Below are positions 50,783 through 59,920 of a DNA stretch of 64,000 nucleotides, piece by piece (within the stretch, counting starts at the first letter, position 1; every line of letters starts with the position of its first letter). Under the pieces are notes generated by a model. The model was not told the DNA's origin. It worked only from the letters and a program-made list of their open reading frames with translations, and made no database searches. The DNA comes from Sporolactobacillus laevolacticus DSM 442 (GTDB lineage: Bacteria > Bacillota > Bacilli > Bacillales > Sporolactobacillaceae). A program made the translations under genes and the position numbers. Location: positions 33,173 through 97,172 of the forward strand of contig NZ_AWTC01000011.1 of NCBI RefSeq assembly GCF_000497245.1. Direction: 5' to 3'.

Positions 50783-52705
50783 TTATCCGCGCAGCAGCCG
50801 GAGTCCGTTCAGAATAACAAGAATTGTGCTACCTTCATGGCCAACCACGCCAAAGGGCATAGTCAGAAATTGCAGGAAATTCACAGCGATCAAAAAAGCG
50901 ATCATAGCCATTGCGAAGACAATATTCGTCTTAACAATACGGCTCATTTTTTTAGACAGGCGGACAGCTTCAGCGATTTTGGACAGATCATTTTTCATTA
51001 GTACAATATCGGCAGTTTCTAGAGCGGCATCATTCCCAGCACCCATTGCAAGCCCTACTGAAGCTTGAGCCAGCGCAGGTGTATCGTTGATGCCATCGCC
51101 GACCATAGCGACATGACCATACTTTTGGTTTAATTTCTTTATTTCAACGACTTTGTTTTCGGGCAGACAGTTAGCGATATAGCTGCTGACGCCCGATTCT
51201 TTTTGAATGGAGGAAGCGGTTTTCTCATTATCACCTGTCAGCATGACGGTTTCAATACCAAGTTCCTGAAGTGAACGAATCGCGGCAGCTGCCGAATCTC
51301 TGATTTGATCCTTCAATGAAAACATTCCAACAACTTTTCCGCCTGACGCCACATAAACCAAAGTTTCACTCTCATCCGAATTATAGGATGGGTTTTCCTT
51401 CCTGAATTGTTGGAGAGCAGCGTCACCCATCATCTGTTCCTTGCCGATCATATACTCTACTTGATTGATACGCCCTATAACACCAAATCCTGGTTTAACT
51501 TTAATACTGTCTGCGATCGGCAAGACAGGAGCTGAATGATTTGCTGTGAATGTCACAATCGCTTTGCCAAGCGGGTGAGAAGATTGATTCTCAATAGCCG
51601 CTACATGGCTCAGAAAAGTCGAATCATCCAAGCTGCTGCTGTTCATAAAGCGCACGACTTCAGGATTTCCCTTTGTAATCGTTCCGGTTTTGTCAAACGC
51701 AATCGCCTTGATCATGGCGAGCTGTTCCAAATGAACGCCACCTTTAATCAGAATGCCGCGCCGTGCGCCATAGGCAACTGAGGACAGAACAGCTGGTGTT
51801 GTTGAAGCGACAAGTGCGCAAGGCGATGCAACGACGAGCAGGACCATTGCCCGGTAGATGGTTTCGCTCCATGACCATCCAAATAGAAAATGAGGAGCGA
51901 AGAGCATTAATCCGGTAGTGAGCAACACAATTTTTACATAAGTTCTTTCGAATCGGTCAATGAATAGCTGAGTCGGGGCTTTTTCTTTTTGAGCGGATTG
52001 AACGAGTTCTAGAATTTTACTGAATAACGAGTCGCCGCTTTTTTTCGTAACACGTACATAGACGCTTCCATCAATGTTCATGGTTCCGGCCATCAGTGCC
52101 TCACCGATTTTCTTATAAACAGGGATGGATTCTCCGGTCATTGTTGCTTCATTAACAGAAGTCTCTCCATTAATGACGATACCGTCGGCGGGGATACGTT
52201 CGCCAGGCTGAATGTGAATCGTGTCGCCAGGTTGGATTTTGGTGACTGAAATCATCGTTTCCTGATTGTTTGATACAAGCCGAGCGACTTCCGGCTGAAG
52301 GTTCATCAATGCTGATAGAGCATTTGTGCTCTTTGCTGTTGAATAGGTTTCAAGCGCACCGCTAAGCGCGAAGATAAAAATCAGGATTGCGCCTTCGAGC
52401 CAGTGCCCGATGCAAGCTGCGCCGATCGCGGCAGTGACCATCAGTAATTCTACATTCAGTTGGCGAGTTTTGATTGTCTCGGAGATACCTTCTCTGGCTT
52501 TAAAATAACCGCCAATTAAATAAGCCGCCGGATAAAGGATCCAGCAAAAAGGAACCGCCATTAACCCGAGCACATAGGCGGCTAAAGTCAGAAGTCCACC
52601 GGATAAAGCCGCAATCAATTCACCATGTTTTTTCCAAAGTTCGTTTATATGAGTAAAAGAAGGACGTCCATTGGGAAGTTGGGCGAGTTTTGCCTCCTGC
52701 ATCAT
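50783..52705 (-). CDS. P1B-4 metal-exporting ATPase (PfeT/ZosA type)
   Basis: About 640 residues without an N-terminal metal-binding domain. The membrane metal site is VASPCALVAST (SPC, not CPC), and the last membrane segment has HEGSTILVILNGLRLL (HEGxT); both mark the P1B-4 subgroup of Fe2+/Co2+/Zn2+ exporters such as PfeT and FrvA. Catalytic phospho-Asp in AFDKTGTITKGNPEV; actuator TMTGESIPV; hinge MVGDGINDTPALAQA. AAGGAGAC precedes the ATG. A Fur-type box upstream fits iron- or peroxide-linked control. Confidence 0.92.
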   Translation of the reverse strand: MMQEAKLAQLPNGRPSFTHINELWKKHGELIAALSGGLLTLAAYVLGLMAVPFCWILYPAAYLIGGYFKAREGISETIKTRQLNVELLMVTAAIGAACIGHWLEGAILIFIFALSGALETYSTAKSTNALSALMNLQPEVARLVSNNQETMISVTKIQPGDTIHIQPGERIPADGIVINGETSVNEATMTGESIPVYKKIGEALMAGTMNIDGSVYVRVTKKSGDSLFSKILELVQSAQKEKAPTQLFIDRFERTYVKIVLLTTGLMLFAPHFLFGWSWSETIYRAMVLLVVASPCALVASTTPAVLSSVAYGARRGILIKGGVHLEQLAMIKAIAFDKTGTITKGNPEVVRFMNSSSLDDSTFLSHVAAIENQSSHPLGKAIVTFTANHSAPVLPIADSIKVKPGFGVIGRINQVEYMIGKEQMMGDAALQQFRKENPSYNSDESETLVYVASGGKVVGMFSLKDQIRDSAAAAIRSLQELGIETVMLTGDNEKTASSIQKESGVSSYIANCLPENKVVEIKKLNQKYGHVAMVGDGINDTPALAQASVGLAMGAGNDAALETADIVLMKNDLSKIAEAVRLSKKMSRIVKTNIVFAMAMIAFLIAVNFLQFLTMPFGVVGHEGSTILVILNGLRLLRG

Positions 52706-52744
52706 AATCATCGTCTCCTTAACAATTTATTTAGGTCAGATAAA

Positions 52745-52775
52745 TAATACTTATTATTATTTAATAATAATTATA
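52745..52775. promoter_or_regulatory. AT palindrome before the P1B-4 ATPase gene
   Basis: TTATTATTATTTAATAATAA is a near-perfect AT inverted repeat 40-70 bp before the start; it may contain the promoter or a second Fur/PerR-type site. Confidence 0.35.
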
Positions 52776-52830
52776 TATTACTACTTATTTTCCAAATTTC
52801 AATAGTTCAATGAAATTAATTCTTTTTAAT

Positions 52831-52900
52831 TGAGAATAATAATCATCGTCGAAACCCCTAAAAGCAGTCAATGCTGCCGCTATAGCCAGCGACAGCATTG
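52831..52900 (-). promoter_or_regulatory. Fur-type box plus conserved hairpin, ATPase copy
   Basis: TGAGAATAATAATCA matches the 7-1-7 Fur consensus at 12 of 14 positions. After 23 bp comes hairpin CAATGCTGCCGCT/AGCGACAGCATTG, again with one C-A mismatch that is G-U in minus-strand RNA. The lower stem (TGCTGCC/GACAGCA) is the same as in the VIT copy while the upper stem differs in a pair-preserving way. Confidence 0.7.
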
Positions 52901-53065
52901 ATAAATAGTTTTATAATTATTTTAAATTACTCACAGATTTATTTTAGTTCATGTTTAAATTGTTGTCCAGTAAATAAACATCTTCAAACACTTTCACATT
53001 TACATAGATGAATCACACATCATTTTACCGAGACATCATAGTTATAAAATAAGGGGGACATGGCC

Positions 53066-53515
53066 ATGCCCAATTGGATGAAAATAAAAAAGAACTATTT
53101 ATTAATCGGCTTCGCCTGCTACATGACTGCCCTCATCTTTGTTACGCTTTTCACGCACAATTATTATACATATGGACGATCAAGTAATCTGATCATTTTT
53201 AGTAGTGTCCGGCTTATGCTGAGAAGTGGAAGCAGCGCTTTGATTGTGAAAAATATAGTTGGAAATGTACTTCTTTTTCTTCCACTCGGCTTTCTCTTAC
53301 CGCTGATCATTCGATCAAAACAAGGTTTCGCCTGGCAGCTGTTGTTCGGTGTTCTTGTCAGCTTGGCTATTGAACTATGCCAGTATTTATTCGCGGCGCG
53401 TATTTTTGATATCGATGATATCCTGCTAAATACATTGGGTACGGTCTTTGGCCGCCTGACACTGCTCATTGGACGAGCAGTTAAACAGAAGCTGATCTTT
53501 TTTTATACTCATTAG
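53066..53515 (+). CDS. VanZ-like membrane protein
   Basis: About 149 residues with four membrane segments and VanZ marks: NIVGNVLLFLPLGFLLPLII, SLAIELCQYLFAARIFDIDD and ILLNTLGTVFGRL. VanZ gives low-level teicoplanin resistance in enterococci; most chromosomal homologues are of unknown role. AAGGGGGAC eight bases before the ATG. Tail-to-tail with the thioredoxin-like gene, sharing 4 bp. Confidence 0.88.
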   Translation: MPNWMKIKKNYLLIGFACYMTALIFVTLFTHNYYTYGRSSNLIIFSSVRLMLRSGSSALIVKNIVGNVLLFLPLGFLLPLIIRSKQGFAWQLLFGVLVSLAIELCQYLFAARIFDIDDILLNTLGTVFGRLTLLIGRAVKQKLIFFYTH

Positions 53516-53949
53516 CTGAACAGCATCCGGTCAGCGGTTTTGTAAATGCGCAGCGCTCCTCGTTCACCTAAATGGTATTCAAAGAGATTTCCATTCGAAT
53601 CAAATAAATAGTAAGCAGGAACAAAACGATTTCCAAAAAAGTCAGCGAGTCTATGTGTATTATCGATCAGAATCGGTTCTGTGATCGAATACATTGCGGC
53701 TACACGCGCCACCTCACTGACATCAGTATCTGCTTCAGATAAAGGCATATGAATGGCGACAACATTCAGAACGCCATGATACTTTTCGCGTATGGACTGG
53801 ACAACTGGAAGTGCCTGTTTGCATTTTGAACAGCTGATCGCCCAGAAATGAATCAGAGTGGGAGCACCGATCAGGTCGTCCCGAGTTATTCTCTGGTTTA
53901 TCCAATGGGTCGCTGCATTGAGGTTAGGTAATATGAGATTTTTTTTCAA
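53512..53949 (-). CDS. Thioredoxin-like (TlpA/ResA-type) protein
   Basis: 145 residues: TLIHFWAISCSKCKQALPVV gives a CSKC redox pair, YSITEPILIDNTHRLADFFG and VPAYYLFDSNGNLFEYHLGE complete the AhpC/TSA-like fold with the cis-Pro. No signal peptide, so probably cytoplasmic, unlike ResA. A disulfide reductase or peroxiredoxin-like role is likely. The start MKKNLILPNLNAATHW follows AGGGGGAATAG. Confidence 0.85.
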   Translation of the reverse strand: MKKNLILPNLNAATHWINQRITRDDLIGAPTLIHFWAISCSKCKQALPVVQSIREKYHGVLNVVAIHMPLSEADTDVSEVARVAAMYSITEPILIDNTHRLADFFGNRFVPAYYLFDSNGNLFEYHLGERGALRIYKTADRMLFS

Positions 53950-54094
53950 GAGCTATTCCCCCTAAAGGAGGGGCTTCCGCGCGCGTTGGAAGGCCCGTTG
54001 CTCTGTTATCGTATGCAGAATGGTCGGGAAGGTTCATTAATTAATATGTTAGGGAGGACTTGAGACTTTGGTGGAACAGGTTACTTTTCGAAAA

Positions 54095-54130
54095 AAAATA
54101 GCCTCATATAATTACTGATTTGAGGCTGTT
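54095..54130 (-). terminator. Terminator at the end of the MFS gene
   Basis: Minus-strand AGCCTCA/TGAGGCT stem with a 14-nt loop and then ATTTTTTTT; the stem overlaps the final codons. Confidence 0.8.
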
Positions 54131-55326
54131 TGTCGATTCGATGGATGCTGTGCCCGCACGTTCCGGGAAATGGCTGATTGGTGAGTCATGCAACTGACTG
54201 AAGCGAGCAGGATGAACAAGGAGATCCCGTAAAATAAACCGCCATTTGGAATCAAGCTGATCAGTGAATTTCCGATTACCGGTCCAATCATGCATCCGGC
54301 ACTGTAGCATACGGTCATTAATATATTGCCGAGCGGAATTTGCTCCTTTTCAAGCAAATCACTGACATACCCCATACTCATTGAATATAGGGAACCGATC
54401 AGCATACCGGCAGCAAGAAGCGTGAAGTAAATGCCATAAAAATAAGCGGACAATATTCCGGTAAGTGAAATGAGGACGGAGCCGATCAGGCAGATCAAAG
54501 GAAGCAGCCACTTACGTCCGAAACGGTCACCGATCATGCCTAGGGGCACCTGAGTCAGCAATCCGCCTGTTACAAACGCGGGTAGCAGAACGGAGATTGA
54601 ATCGAGACTATATCCGTGCCGTAAGGCAAAAATAGGAAAACTGTTATTTAAAGAAGTTTCAAGAAATCCAAAAGCAAAGGTCGTCATTAATCCCGACCAA
54701 GCAGCGGCAATGACACGTTTATAACGGATAAAGAACTGGCGTGGTGACGAGTCGTTTGTTACCGCGAGTTCAGGGTATTCGTTTTTCAGAAGCAGCAATA
54801 AGCACAGAACGATCAGGCAGAACAATCCACTAATGACAAAAGGAACAGCCATACCAAACTCAAGCAGTCGGACAAGCATCGGTCCTGCCGCAATGCCTAA
54901 CCCAAAAGATAAACCGTAGAAAGCAATATTGCGTCCCCGCTTGCCGGCAGGGCTGTCAATCGTGATCCAAGTCTGTGCAGCAAAATGAAGCATGCTATCG
55001 CCAAAACCCACGCATAGCCTTAAAATAAACCAAAACCAAAGATTCATCCAGACCGGAAAAAGGAAGAGGGGCAACGTAATCATGGCAAGTCCGAAGATCA
55101 GAAAGAGCTTATAGCCCAAACGGCGCATCGGTTTCTCCATAAGCGGAACGGATACAAGCATGCCAATGTAAAGCGATGTGGACCCAATGCCATTCAGTAT
55201 CGCGGGCACACCGTTCTTCTCCAGTAACGAAGCGATTAGCGGAAGCAGCATGCCTTCCGCTGCTCCGCAAATAAAGACAGAACTTATAAGTAAAGAAAAT
55301 TGAAAGCGTTGATAAGTTGTGTTCAT
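54112..55326 (-). CDS. MFS transporter (YfkF-like)
   Basis: About 404 residues with twelve membrane segments in two halves; MFS loop motifs GDRFGRKWLLPLIC (motif A in the second half) and MEKPMRRLGYKLFLIFGLAM (first half). DHA1-type drug/sugar exporters look like this; the substrate is unknown. The ATG with GGAAGGGC upstream was chosen; a longer frame adds residues without similarity. B. subtilis has the MFS gene yfkF in the same gene neighbourhood. Confidence 0.85.
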   Translation of the reverse strand: MNTTYQRFQFSLLISSVFICGAAEGMLLPLIASLLEKNGVPAILNGIGSTSLYIGMLVSVPLMEKPMRRLGYKLFLIFGLAMITLPLFLFPVWMNLWFWFILRLCVGFGDSMLHFAAQTWITIDSPAGKRGRNIAFYGLSFGLGIAAGPMLVRLLEFGMAVPFVISGLFCLIVLCLLLLLKNEYPELAVTNDSSPRQFFIRYKRVIAAAWSGLMTTFAFGFLETSLNNSFPIFALRHGYSLDSISVLLPAFVTGGLLTQVPLGMIGDRFGRKWLLPLICLIGSVLISLTGILSAYFYGIYFTLLAAGMLIGSLYSMSMGYVSDLLEKEQIPLGNILMTVCYSAGCMIGPVIGNSLISLIPNGGLFYGISLFILLASVSCMTHQSAISRNVRAQHPSNRQTASNQ

Positions 55327-55607
55327 CTCAGATGCCCTTCCTGTCCGATAAAAATGAGCGTTCAGTAGATTGCCGTACAAACTCAGCAAACACAAGTATA
55401 CCTGTTTTTAACGGATTCGTCCCTATAAAAAATTTTTTCAGAAACGACATGCTGATTATTCGCCACTCTATGGAATGAAGTGGTGAAAATTGGCACCATA
55501 TCAACGAGTTTTCTTTACAAATGAGCGTTTATCCACGAAAATAAAAGTACTGTTTCTTTCTAAGAATTTCTCAAAAATTTTACTTATAGATTTGGAAGTG
55601 GAAATGG

Positions 55608-56783
55608 ATGGTTTATTTTGCGAAATCTGATGCCCTAAATCGTTTGCCAAAACAATTCTTTGCTGATCTTGTTGTGAAGACGAACGCGGCGATCGCCAAG
55701 GGTTATGATGTCATTAATCTTGGACAGGGAAATCCCGATCAGCCGACCCCGCCGCATATTGTCAAGGCGTTGCAGGATGCTGCTGTTAATCCGCTCTATC
55801 ACAAATATTCACCATTCAGAGGCTATGACTTCCTCAAAGAAGCAATCGCCACTTTTTATAAGCGTGAATATGATGTGGATCTTGATCCTAAGACAGAGGT
55901 TGCTATTTTATTCGGATCGAAAACAGGTCTTGTGGAAATCGGAGAATGCTTGCTGAACAGCGGCGATACGGTGCTCATGCCGGATCCGGGATACCCGGAT
56001 TATTTATCTGGTTTTGCACTTGCTAATCTTCATATGGAAAAAATGCCGCTTCGAGAAGAGAATGCTTTTCTTCCGGATTACGCGTCAATGCCGGAAGGGG
56101 TTTTGGATAAGGCAAAATTGATGTTTCTTAACTACCCGAATAACCCAACATCAGCCACGGCTCCGGCTGATTTCTTCGAGGAAACCGTGAAAACGGCGGA
56201 GAAGCATAACATTTGCGTACTTCATGATTTTGCTTACGGAGCTCTTGGCTTTGACGGTGAAAAACCGCGCAGTTTCCTGCAGACACCAGGCGCAAAAGAA
56301 GTCGGTATTGAGACGTATACGTTGTCTAAGACGTACAATATGGCCGGATGGCGTGTCGGTTTCGCGCTTGGAAATAAGAGTGTCATCGAAGCCATTGAAT
56401 TGTTCCAGGATCATTATTTTGTCAGCCTGTTCGGCGGAATCCAGGAAGCCAGCGCAAAAGCATTGCTTGGTCCTCAGGACTGTGTCCAGGAACTTGTGCA
56501 GCGCTATGAGACTCGCCGAAATGCCTTTTTTGATGCGGCACGAAAGATTGGCTGGAACGCAGCACCATCTAAAGGATCATTCTTCGGCTGGCTACCGGTA
56601 CCCAAGGGCTATTCCTCTGAATCATTTTTTGAGTATGTTTTGGAAAAGGCGCATGTTGTGCTTGCTCCGGGGGTAGGTTTCGGGACAGGCGGCGAAAATT
56701 ATGTCCGAATTGGCCTTCTAAGCGAACCGGATCGATTAACCGAAGCAGTTGAACGGATTGGCAAGCTGCATCTTTTTGATTGA
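55608..56783 (+). CDS. PLP-dependent aminotransferase (MtnE-like)
   Basis: 391 residues, fold type I: INLGQGNPDQPTPPHIVKAL, YSPFRGYDFLKEAIATFYKR, VLMPDPGYPDYLSGFALA, MFLNYPNNPTSATAP, HDFAYGALGFDG and the PLP Lys in YTLSKTYNMAGWRVGFALGN. Very similar in layout to B. subtilis MtnE, which transaminates ketomethylthiobutyrate to methionine. No other methionine-salvage gene is here, so the assignment of substrate is tentative. GGAAGTGG precedes the ATG. Confidence 0.88.
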   Translation: MVYFAKSDALNRLPKQFFADLVVKTNAAIAKGYDVINLGQGNPDQPTPPHIVKALQDAAVNPLYHKYSPFRGYDFLKEAIATFYKREYDVDLDPKTEVAILFGSKTGLVEIGECLLNSGDTVLMPDPGYPDYLSGFALANLHMEKMPLREENAFLPDYASMPEGVLDKAKLMFLNYPNNPTSATAPADFFEETVKTAEKHNICVLHDFAYGALGFDGEKPRSFLQTPGAKEVGIETYTLSKTYNMAGWRVGFALGNKSVIEAIELFQDHYFVSLFGGIQEASAKALLGPQDCVQELVQRYETRRNAFFDAARKIGWNAAPSKGSFFGWLPVPKGYSSESFFEYVLEKAHVVLAPGVGFGTGGENYVRIGLLSEPDRLTEAVERIGKLHLFD

Positions 56784-56813
56784 AAAATTTAATTTGTACT
56801 GGGTTTAATTTGA

Positions 56814-56850
56814 GCCGCAAGCAGCATTCAATGCTGCTTGCGGTTCTTTT
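56814..56850 (+). terminator. Terminator after the aminotransferase gene
   Basis: Perfect 14-bp palindrome CCGCAAGCAGCATT/AATGCTGCTTGCGG followed by TTCTTTT. Confidence 0.9.
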
Positions 56851-57033
56851 CGCATTCGCTCCTATAACGGAAGTTGGACCTAATCATGGGAAAGTTAGTC
56901 TTATCTCCGAAAAAGTTAGTCCGATCAATAAAATACTGGTTTATACATTAGTTAATTTTTGCATCACATCGCTTGTTCTTTGGATAATTTCGAAATCACC
57001 GGCAGAAGATAAGTGAAAAAGGAGTTTTCTGCC

Positions 57034-57813
57034 TTGAAGAAAATAATAGCAATGTTCCTTTGCTTCGCTGTTTTGTTTTGCACGCTATCGGTGTCAGACG
57101 CAAAAAGTATTGTTCCTGAGAAACTTCCGGCATCTGTTATTGATATTTCAAAAGAAAATACGTATCCGAACCCAACGCATGACGCATCTGAACTTGTGCC
57201 AAGCGGCCACACCAAATCATTGCTCAAGACTGCCAATGTTGCGATTGAAAACCCGGTGCTGATCAAGCTTTTGAATGAGTCGGTGATTCATCCGTCAAAA
57301 TGGTCGATTGGTTATTCTGCATGCATTTATCTAGGCGAATGGCCGCTCAATTACGAATCAAAAGAAACCTCCGTAAACTGGGAATTTAAAAAAATTAACG
57401 ATAACGCAGCTGATGCTAGAGGAAGTAAAAACGGTCAGCAGATTGGCTATATCCAAAAGATTCAAGTCAGAATAAACGGTGGATTAACATCTGAGGTTCC
57501 AAAGCAAGAGGAAGCCAGCAAATTAATTATGGCAAAAACGATGGCGAAGACACATCTTCCAATTTCTTTTTCGACCATTGTCGGTGCCGGAACCAAAATA
57601 GATCGACCCTATCAGGTATCTTCAAAACAAATCGGACACTTGTACGGATTCGTGCCTGCAGTCAATGAACGTGGGAAAATCACGTATGGCGAAGTCTTTC
57701 TTGTGCTGAAAGGCGGAAAAGCACGAATTGATGTGAAAAACATTATGCAGCAAGGGATTGGCGCCTGGATGCCGATCCAGGATCATATAGCACTTCGCTA
57801 TTTAGCAAAATAG
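57034..57813 (+). CDS. yfkD: YfkD-family protein
   Basis: About 259 residues: signal peptide (LKKIIAMFLCFAVLFCTLSV), then the YfkD core VIDISKENTYPNPTHDASEL, LLNESVIHPSKWSIGYSACI, YLGEWPLNYESKETSVNWEF and QGIGAWMPIQDHIALRYLAK. Exported, function unknown. The TTG start has AAGGAG eight bases upstream; an in-frame GTG 21 bp earlier overlaps that site and is less likely. Homologue of B. subtilis yfkD, in line with other yfk-type genes here. Confidence 0.87.
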   Translation: MKKIIAMFLCFAVLFCTLSVSDAKSIVPEKLPASVIDISKENTYPNPTHDASELVPSGHTKSLLKTANVAIENPVLIKLLNESVIHPSKWSIGYSACIYLGEWPLNYESKETSVNWEFKKINDNAADARGSKNGQQIGYIQKIQVRINGGLTSEVPKQEEASKLIMAKTMAKTHLPISFSTIVGAGTKIDRPYQVSSKQIGHLYGFVPAVNERGKITYGEVFLVLKGGKARIDVKNIMQQGIGAWMPIQDHIALRYLAK

Positions 57814-57903
57814 GAGCAGTTTACACATCCGCAATCGTTCAAAAAGATCCTCCGGCTCGTATATGCTAAAGTAGTTAAAGAAGCAACAGCGGAGGTGCTG
57901 GAC

Positions 57904-58107
57904 ATGGGAAGAGCGACGCAATCAAAATCAGATCAGGTCATCTATTTGAAAAATCGGTTCAAACTGCTGTCACAAGTAGTAAGCGCACTGGATGCGGAGA
58001 CTGCTGATCGCGAGGATTTGGAAAATGTTTTAGCGATGATGGGTAATTTAGAAGTGAAGATCCGCCGTTTTCGCGATGATTGGAAGGACGGCCTGATTAA
58101 AAAATAA
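57904..58107 (+). CDS. SE1561 family protein (67 aa)
   Basis: Small, charged, helical protein (SDQVIYLKNRFKLLSQVVSA, LENVLAMMGNLEVKIRRFRD DW-ending) of the SE1561 family found across Bacillales. GGAGGTG ten bases before the ATG. Function unknown. It lies 48 bp before pdaA and may be cotranscribed. Confidence 0.75.
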   Translation: MGRATQSKSDQVIYLKNRFKLLSQVVSALDAETADREDLENVLAMMGNLEVKIRRFRDDWKDGLIKK

Positions 58108-58155
58108 GACATAAAAACGAGAAAATCGGTCATTCTAAACTTGGAGGGTGATCGT

Positions 58156-58935
58156 GTGAAAAAACTTGTGCTTGTGCTGCTTGTCGCAGTTTGCGGACTG
58201 ATCTTCCATCCTTTTTCGATCAATGCGAAAGATTGGTATTTCAAACCTGCGAAAAACAATCAACCTGCGACGACAGAGCCTGAATATGAGGAACTGCTGA
58301 AAAAATACGATGGCATTTACATTGGCGACACCTCAAAAAAAGAACTTTTTCTGACTTTCGATAATGGTTATGAGGCCGGCTATACAGCGGGAATCCTCGA
58401 TACGTTGAAGAAAGAGAAGGTGCCTGCCGCATTTTTTGTTACCGGACACTATATTTCCGATCAGCCTGGCTTAGTAAAGCGGATGGTGAAAGAGGGCCAT
58501 ATCGTTGGCAACCACTCTTGGGGACACCCTGATTTGTCAAAAATCAGTGACGCGAAGTATAAAGAAGAACTGGCGAAATTGAAAGTACGCTATATGAAAT
58601 TGACCGGTGATCGGCAAATGGCCTATTTGCGGCCGCCAAGAGGAACGTTCAGCGAGCGGTCACTTAAACTTGGACAGAGCGAGGGGTATATCGATGTCTT
58701 TTGGTCGGCGGCTTATAGAGATTGGGTACGTGACGATCAGCATGGTGCGGACTATGCCTATGAGCATATCATGAACCGGATTCACCCTGGAGCGATAATC
58801 CTGCTCCATACAGTTTCTCGTGATAATGCCCAGGCTTTACCGCGTGTAATTCACGATCTTAAAAAACAGGGATACCGTTTTCGAAGCCTTGATGATTTAA
58901 TGGCAGAGAAGCACCTCCCTTCCTCGTTCCGGTAA
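58156..58935 (+). CDS. pdaA: Muramic-lactam-forming peptidoglycan deacetylase
   Basis: About 259 residues: signal peptide (KKLVLVLLVAVCGLIFHPFS), then a NodB/CE4 domain with FLTFDNGYEAGYTAGILDTL (Asp-Asn in place of Asp-Asp), GHIVGNHSWGHPDLSKI (metal His pair), AYLRPPRGTFSERSLKLGQS and the C-terminal PGAIILLHTVSRDNAQAL. These are PdaA features; PdaA deacetylates MurNAc on the way to muramic delta-lactam in the spore cortex and is made in the forespore. This is the best evidence that the organism forms endospores. GGAGGGTGATC precedes the GTG start. Confidence 0.92.
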   Translation: MKKLVLVLLVAVCGLIFHPFSINAKDWYFKPAKNNQPATTEPEYEELLKKYDGIYIGDTSKKELFLTFDNGYEAGYTAGILDTLKKEKVPAAFFVTGHYISDQPGLVKRMVKEGHIVGNHSWGHPDLSKISDAKYKEELAKLKVRYMKLTGDRQMAYLRPPRGTFSERSLKLGQSEGYIDVFWSAAYRDWVRDDQHGADYAYEHIMNRIHPGAIILLHTVSRDNAQALPRVIHDLKKQGYRFRSLDDLMAEKHLPSSFR

Positions 58936-58946
58936 ATTAAGAAAAA

Positions 58947-58977
58947 CCTCAATCCATGATGGATTAGAGGCTTTTTT
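58947..58977 (+). terminator. Terminator after pdaA
   Basis: CCTCAATCCA pairing with TGGATTAGAGG around a 3-4-nt loop, then CTTTTTT. Confidence 0.85.
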
Positions 58978-59009
58978 CATGCAAAATAAGTCGAAAAAAG
59001 TTAAGAACA

Positions 59010-59177
59010 TCATCCACAGATTTATCCACAGACTTGACAATCAAAAATAGGAATAAATCAGCTTTTTCACATATCTATGCACATAATCCACACAAAGCGA
59101 CGTGTTTATCAACAAATTCATTCACAATTCGACATTTGATTTATAAAGGGTTTTTAAGAGTTATCCACTTATCCACA
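59010..59177 (+). promoter_or_regulatory. Cluster of six DnaA boxes
   Basis: Two perfect TTATCCACA sites (59022 and 59169) and four with one mismatch: TCATCCACA (59010), TAATCCACA (59084), TTATCAACA (59106) and TTATCCACT (59161). All six point the same way within 168 bp, in a gap with no gene. AT-rich DNA flanks them. No dnaA, dnaN or partition gene is nearby. Confidence 0.85.
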
Positions 59178-59279
59178 GAGTTATTGACATTCTCTTGTGA
59201 GTTGACCTCATAAATTCAGAAAAGTAAATTATAATCTTGTTCTTTTCGACAAAATTTTTCAGTTAATAGCGAAATATCA

Positions 59280-59307
59280 TTGTTATTTTTTTCAAAACAG
59301 ATATAAT
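59280..59307 (+). promoter_or_regulatory. SigA-type promoter of the polyamine regulator gene
   Basis: TTGTTA, 16-bp spacer, TATAAT; predicted start about 54 nt before the coding start. It lies 100 bp past the last DnaA box. Confidence 0.65.
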
Positions 59308-59368
59308 AAATTTGTTTTATTAAACCTTATGTATATTAATAGTAAACAAGTGGCTGTTAAGAAAGCGA

Positions 59369-59920
59369 GTGCTGTTATTGCTGATTGGCAGGAAAATAAA
59401 AAATTTGCGTCTAAAAAGTGGCCTGACTCAAGAGGAGCTTGCGGAACGGACAGACTTGACCAAAGGGTATATTTCGCAGATTGAACGTGATCTAAGCTCC
59501 CCATCTATTGAAACGTTTTTTGATCTTCTGGAGGTTTTGGGCTGCGATCCAAAGACATTTTTTGATGATCAAACCCTAGCTCAGAAAGTAGTTTATCAAC
59601 AGTACGATCAGAACGAGTTTGCAGATGAGGAACTTGGTTATCAAGTGCATTGGCTAGTCCCTGAGTCAAACGAAAAAGAAATGGAGCCAATACGGCTGAA
59701 GTTGGAGAAAAAAGGTGCATTCAAGTCCTTTGAACCGTCCCCATCCGAAACCTTTGCTTATGTCCTTTCCGGAGCGATCACGGTTAGGCTGGGAAAAAAG
59801 CTCTATCATGCAAAAGCGGGTGACGCGGTGTACTACCATGCGTCGGAAGAGCATCAGCTGATTAATGAAGGCAATATTCCCGCGGAACTATTACTGGTTG
59901 CAACTGAATCCTATCTATAA
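59369..59920 (+). CDS. XRE-family regulator with cupin domain
   Basis: 183 residues: helix-turn-helix at ~8-62 (RKIKNLRLKSGLTQEELAER, GYISQIERDLSSPSIETFFD) and a C-terminal cupin at ~115-180 (PSPSETFAYVLSGAITVRLG, HAKAGDAVYYHASEEHQLIN). This PuuR-like arrangement is usual for regulators placed ahead of potABCD and is expected to sense polyamines through the cupin. GTG start with GAAAGCGA close by; the exact start within the first few codons is uncertain. Confidence 0.88.
   Translation: MLLLLIGRKIKNLRLKSGLTQEELAERTDLTKGYISQIERDLSSPSIETFFDLLEVLGCDPKTFFDDQTLAQKVVYQQYDQNEFADEELGYQVHWLVPESNEKEMEPIRLKLEKKGAFKSFEPSPSETFAYVLSGAITVRLGKKLYHAKAGDAVYYHASEEHQLINEGNIPAELLLVATESYL

Noticed and set aside
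56780..57016. 78-codon frame between the aminotransferase and YfkD genes
   Set aside because: It overlaps the previous stop, has no ribosome site and reads straight through a perfect terminator hairpin.
59010..59177. Chromosomal or plasmid replication origin
   Set aside because: DnaA boxes are clear, but there is no dnaA, dnaN, rep or par gene nearby.
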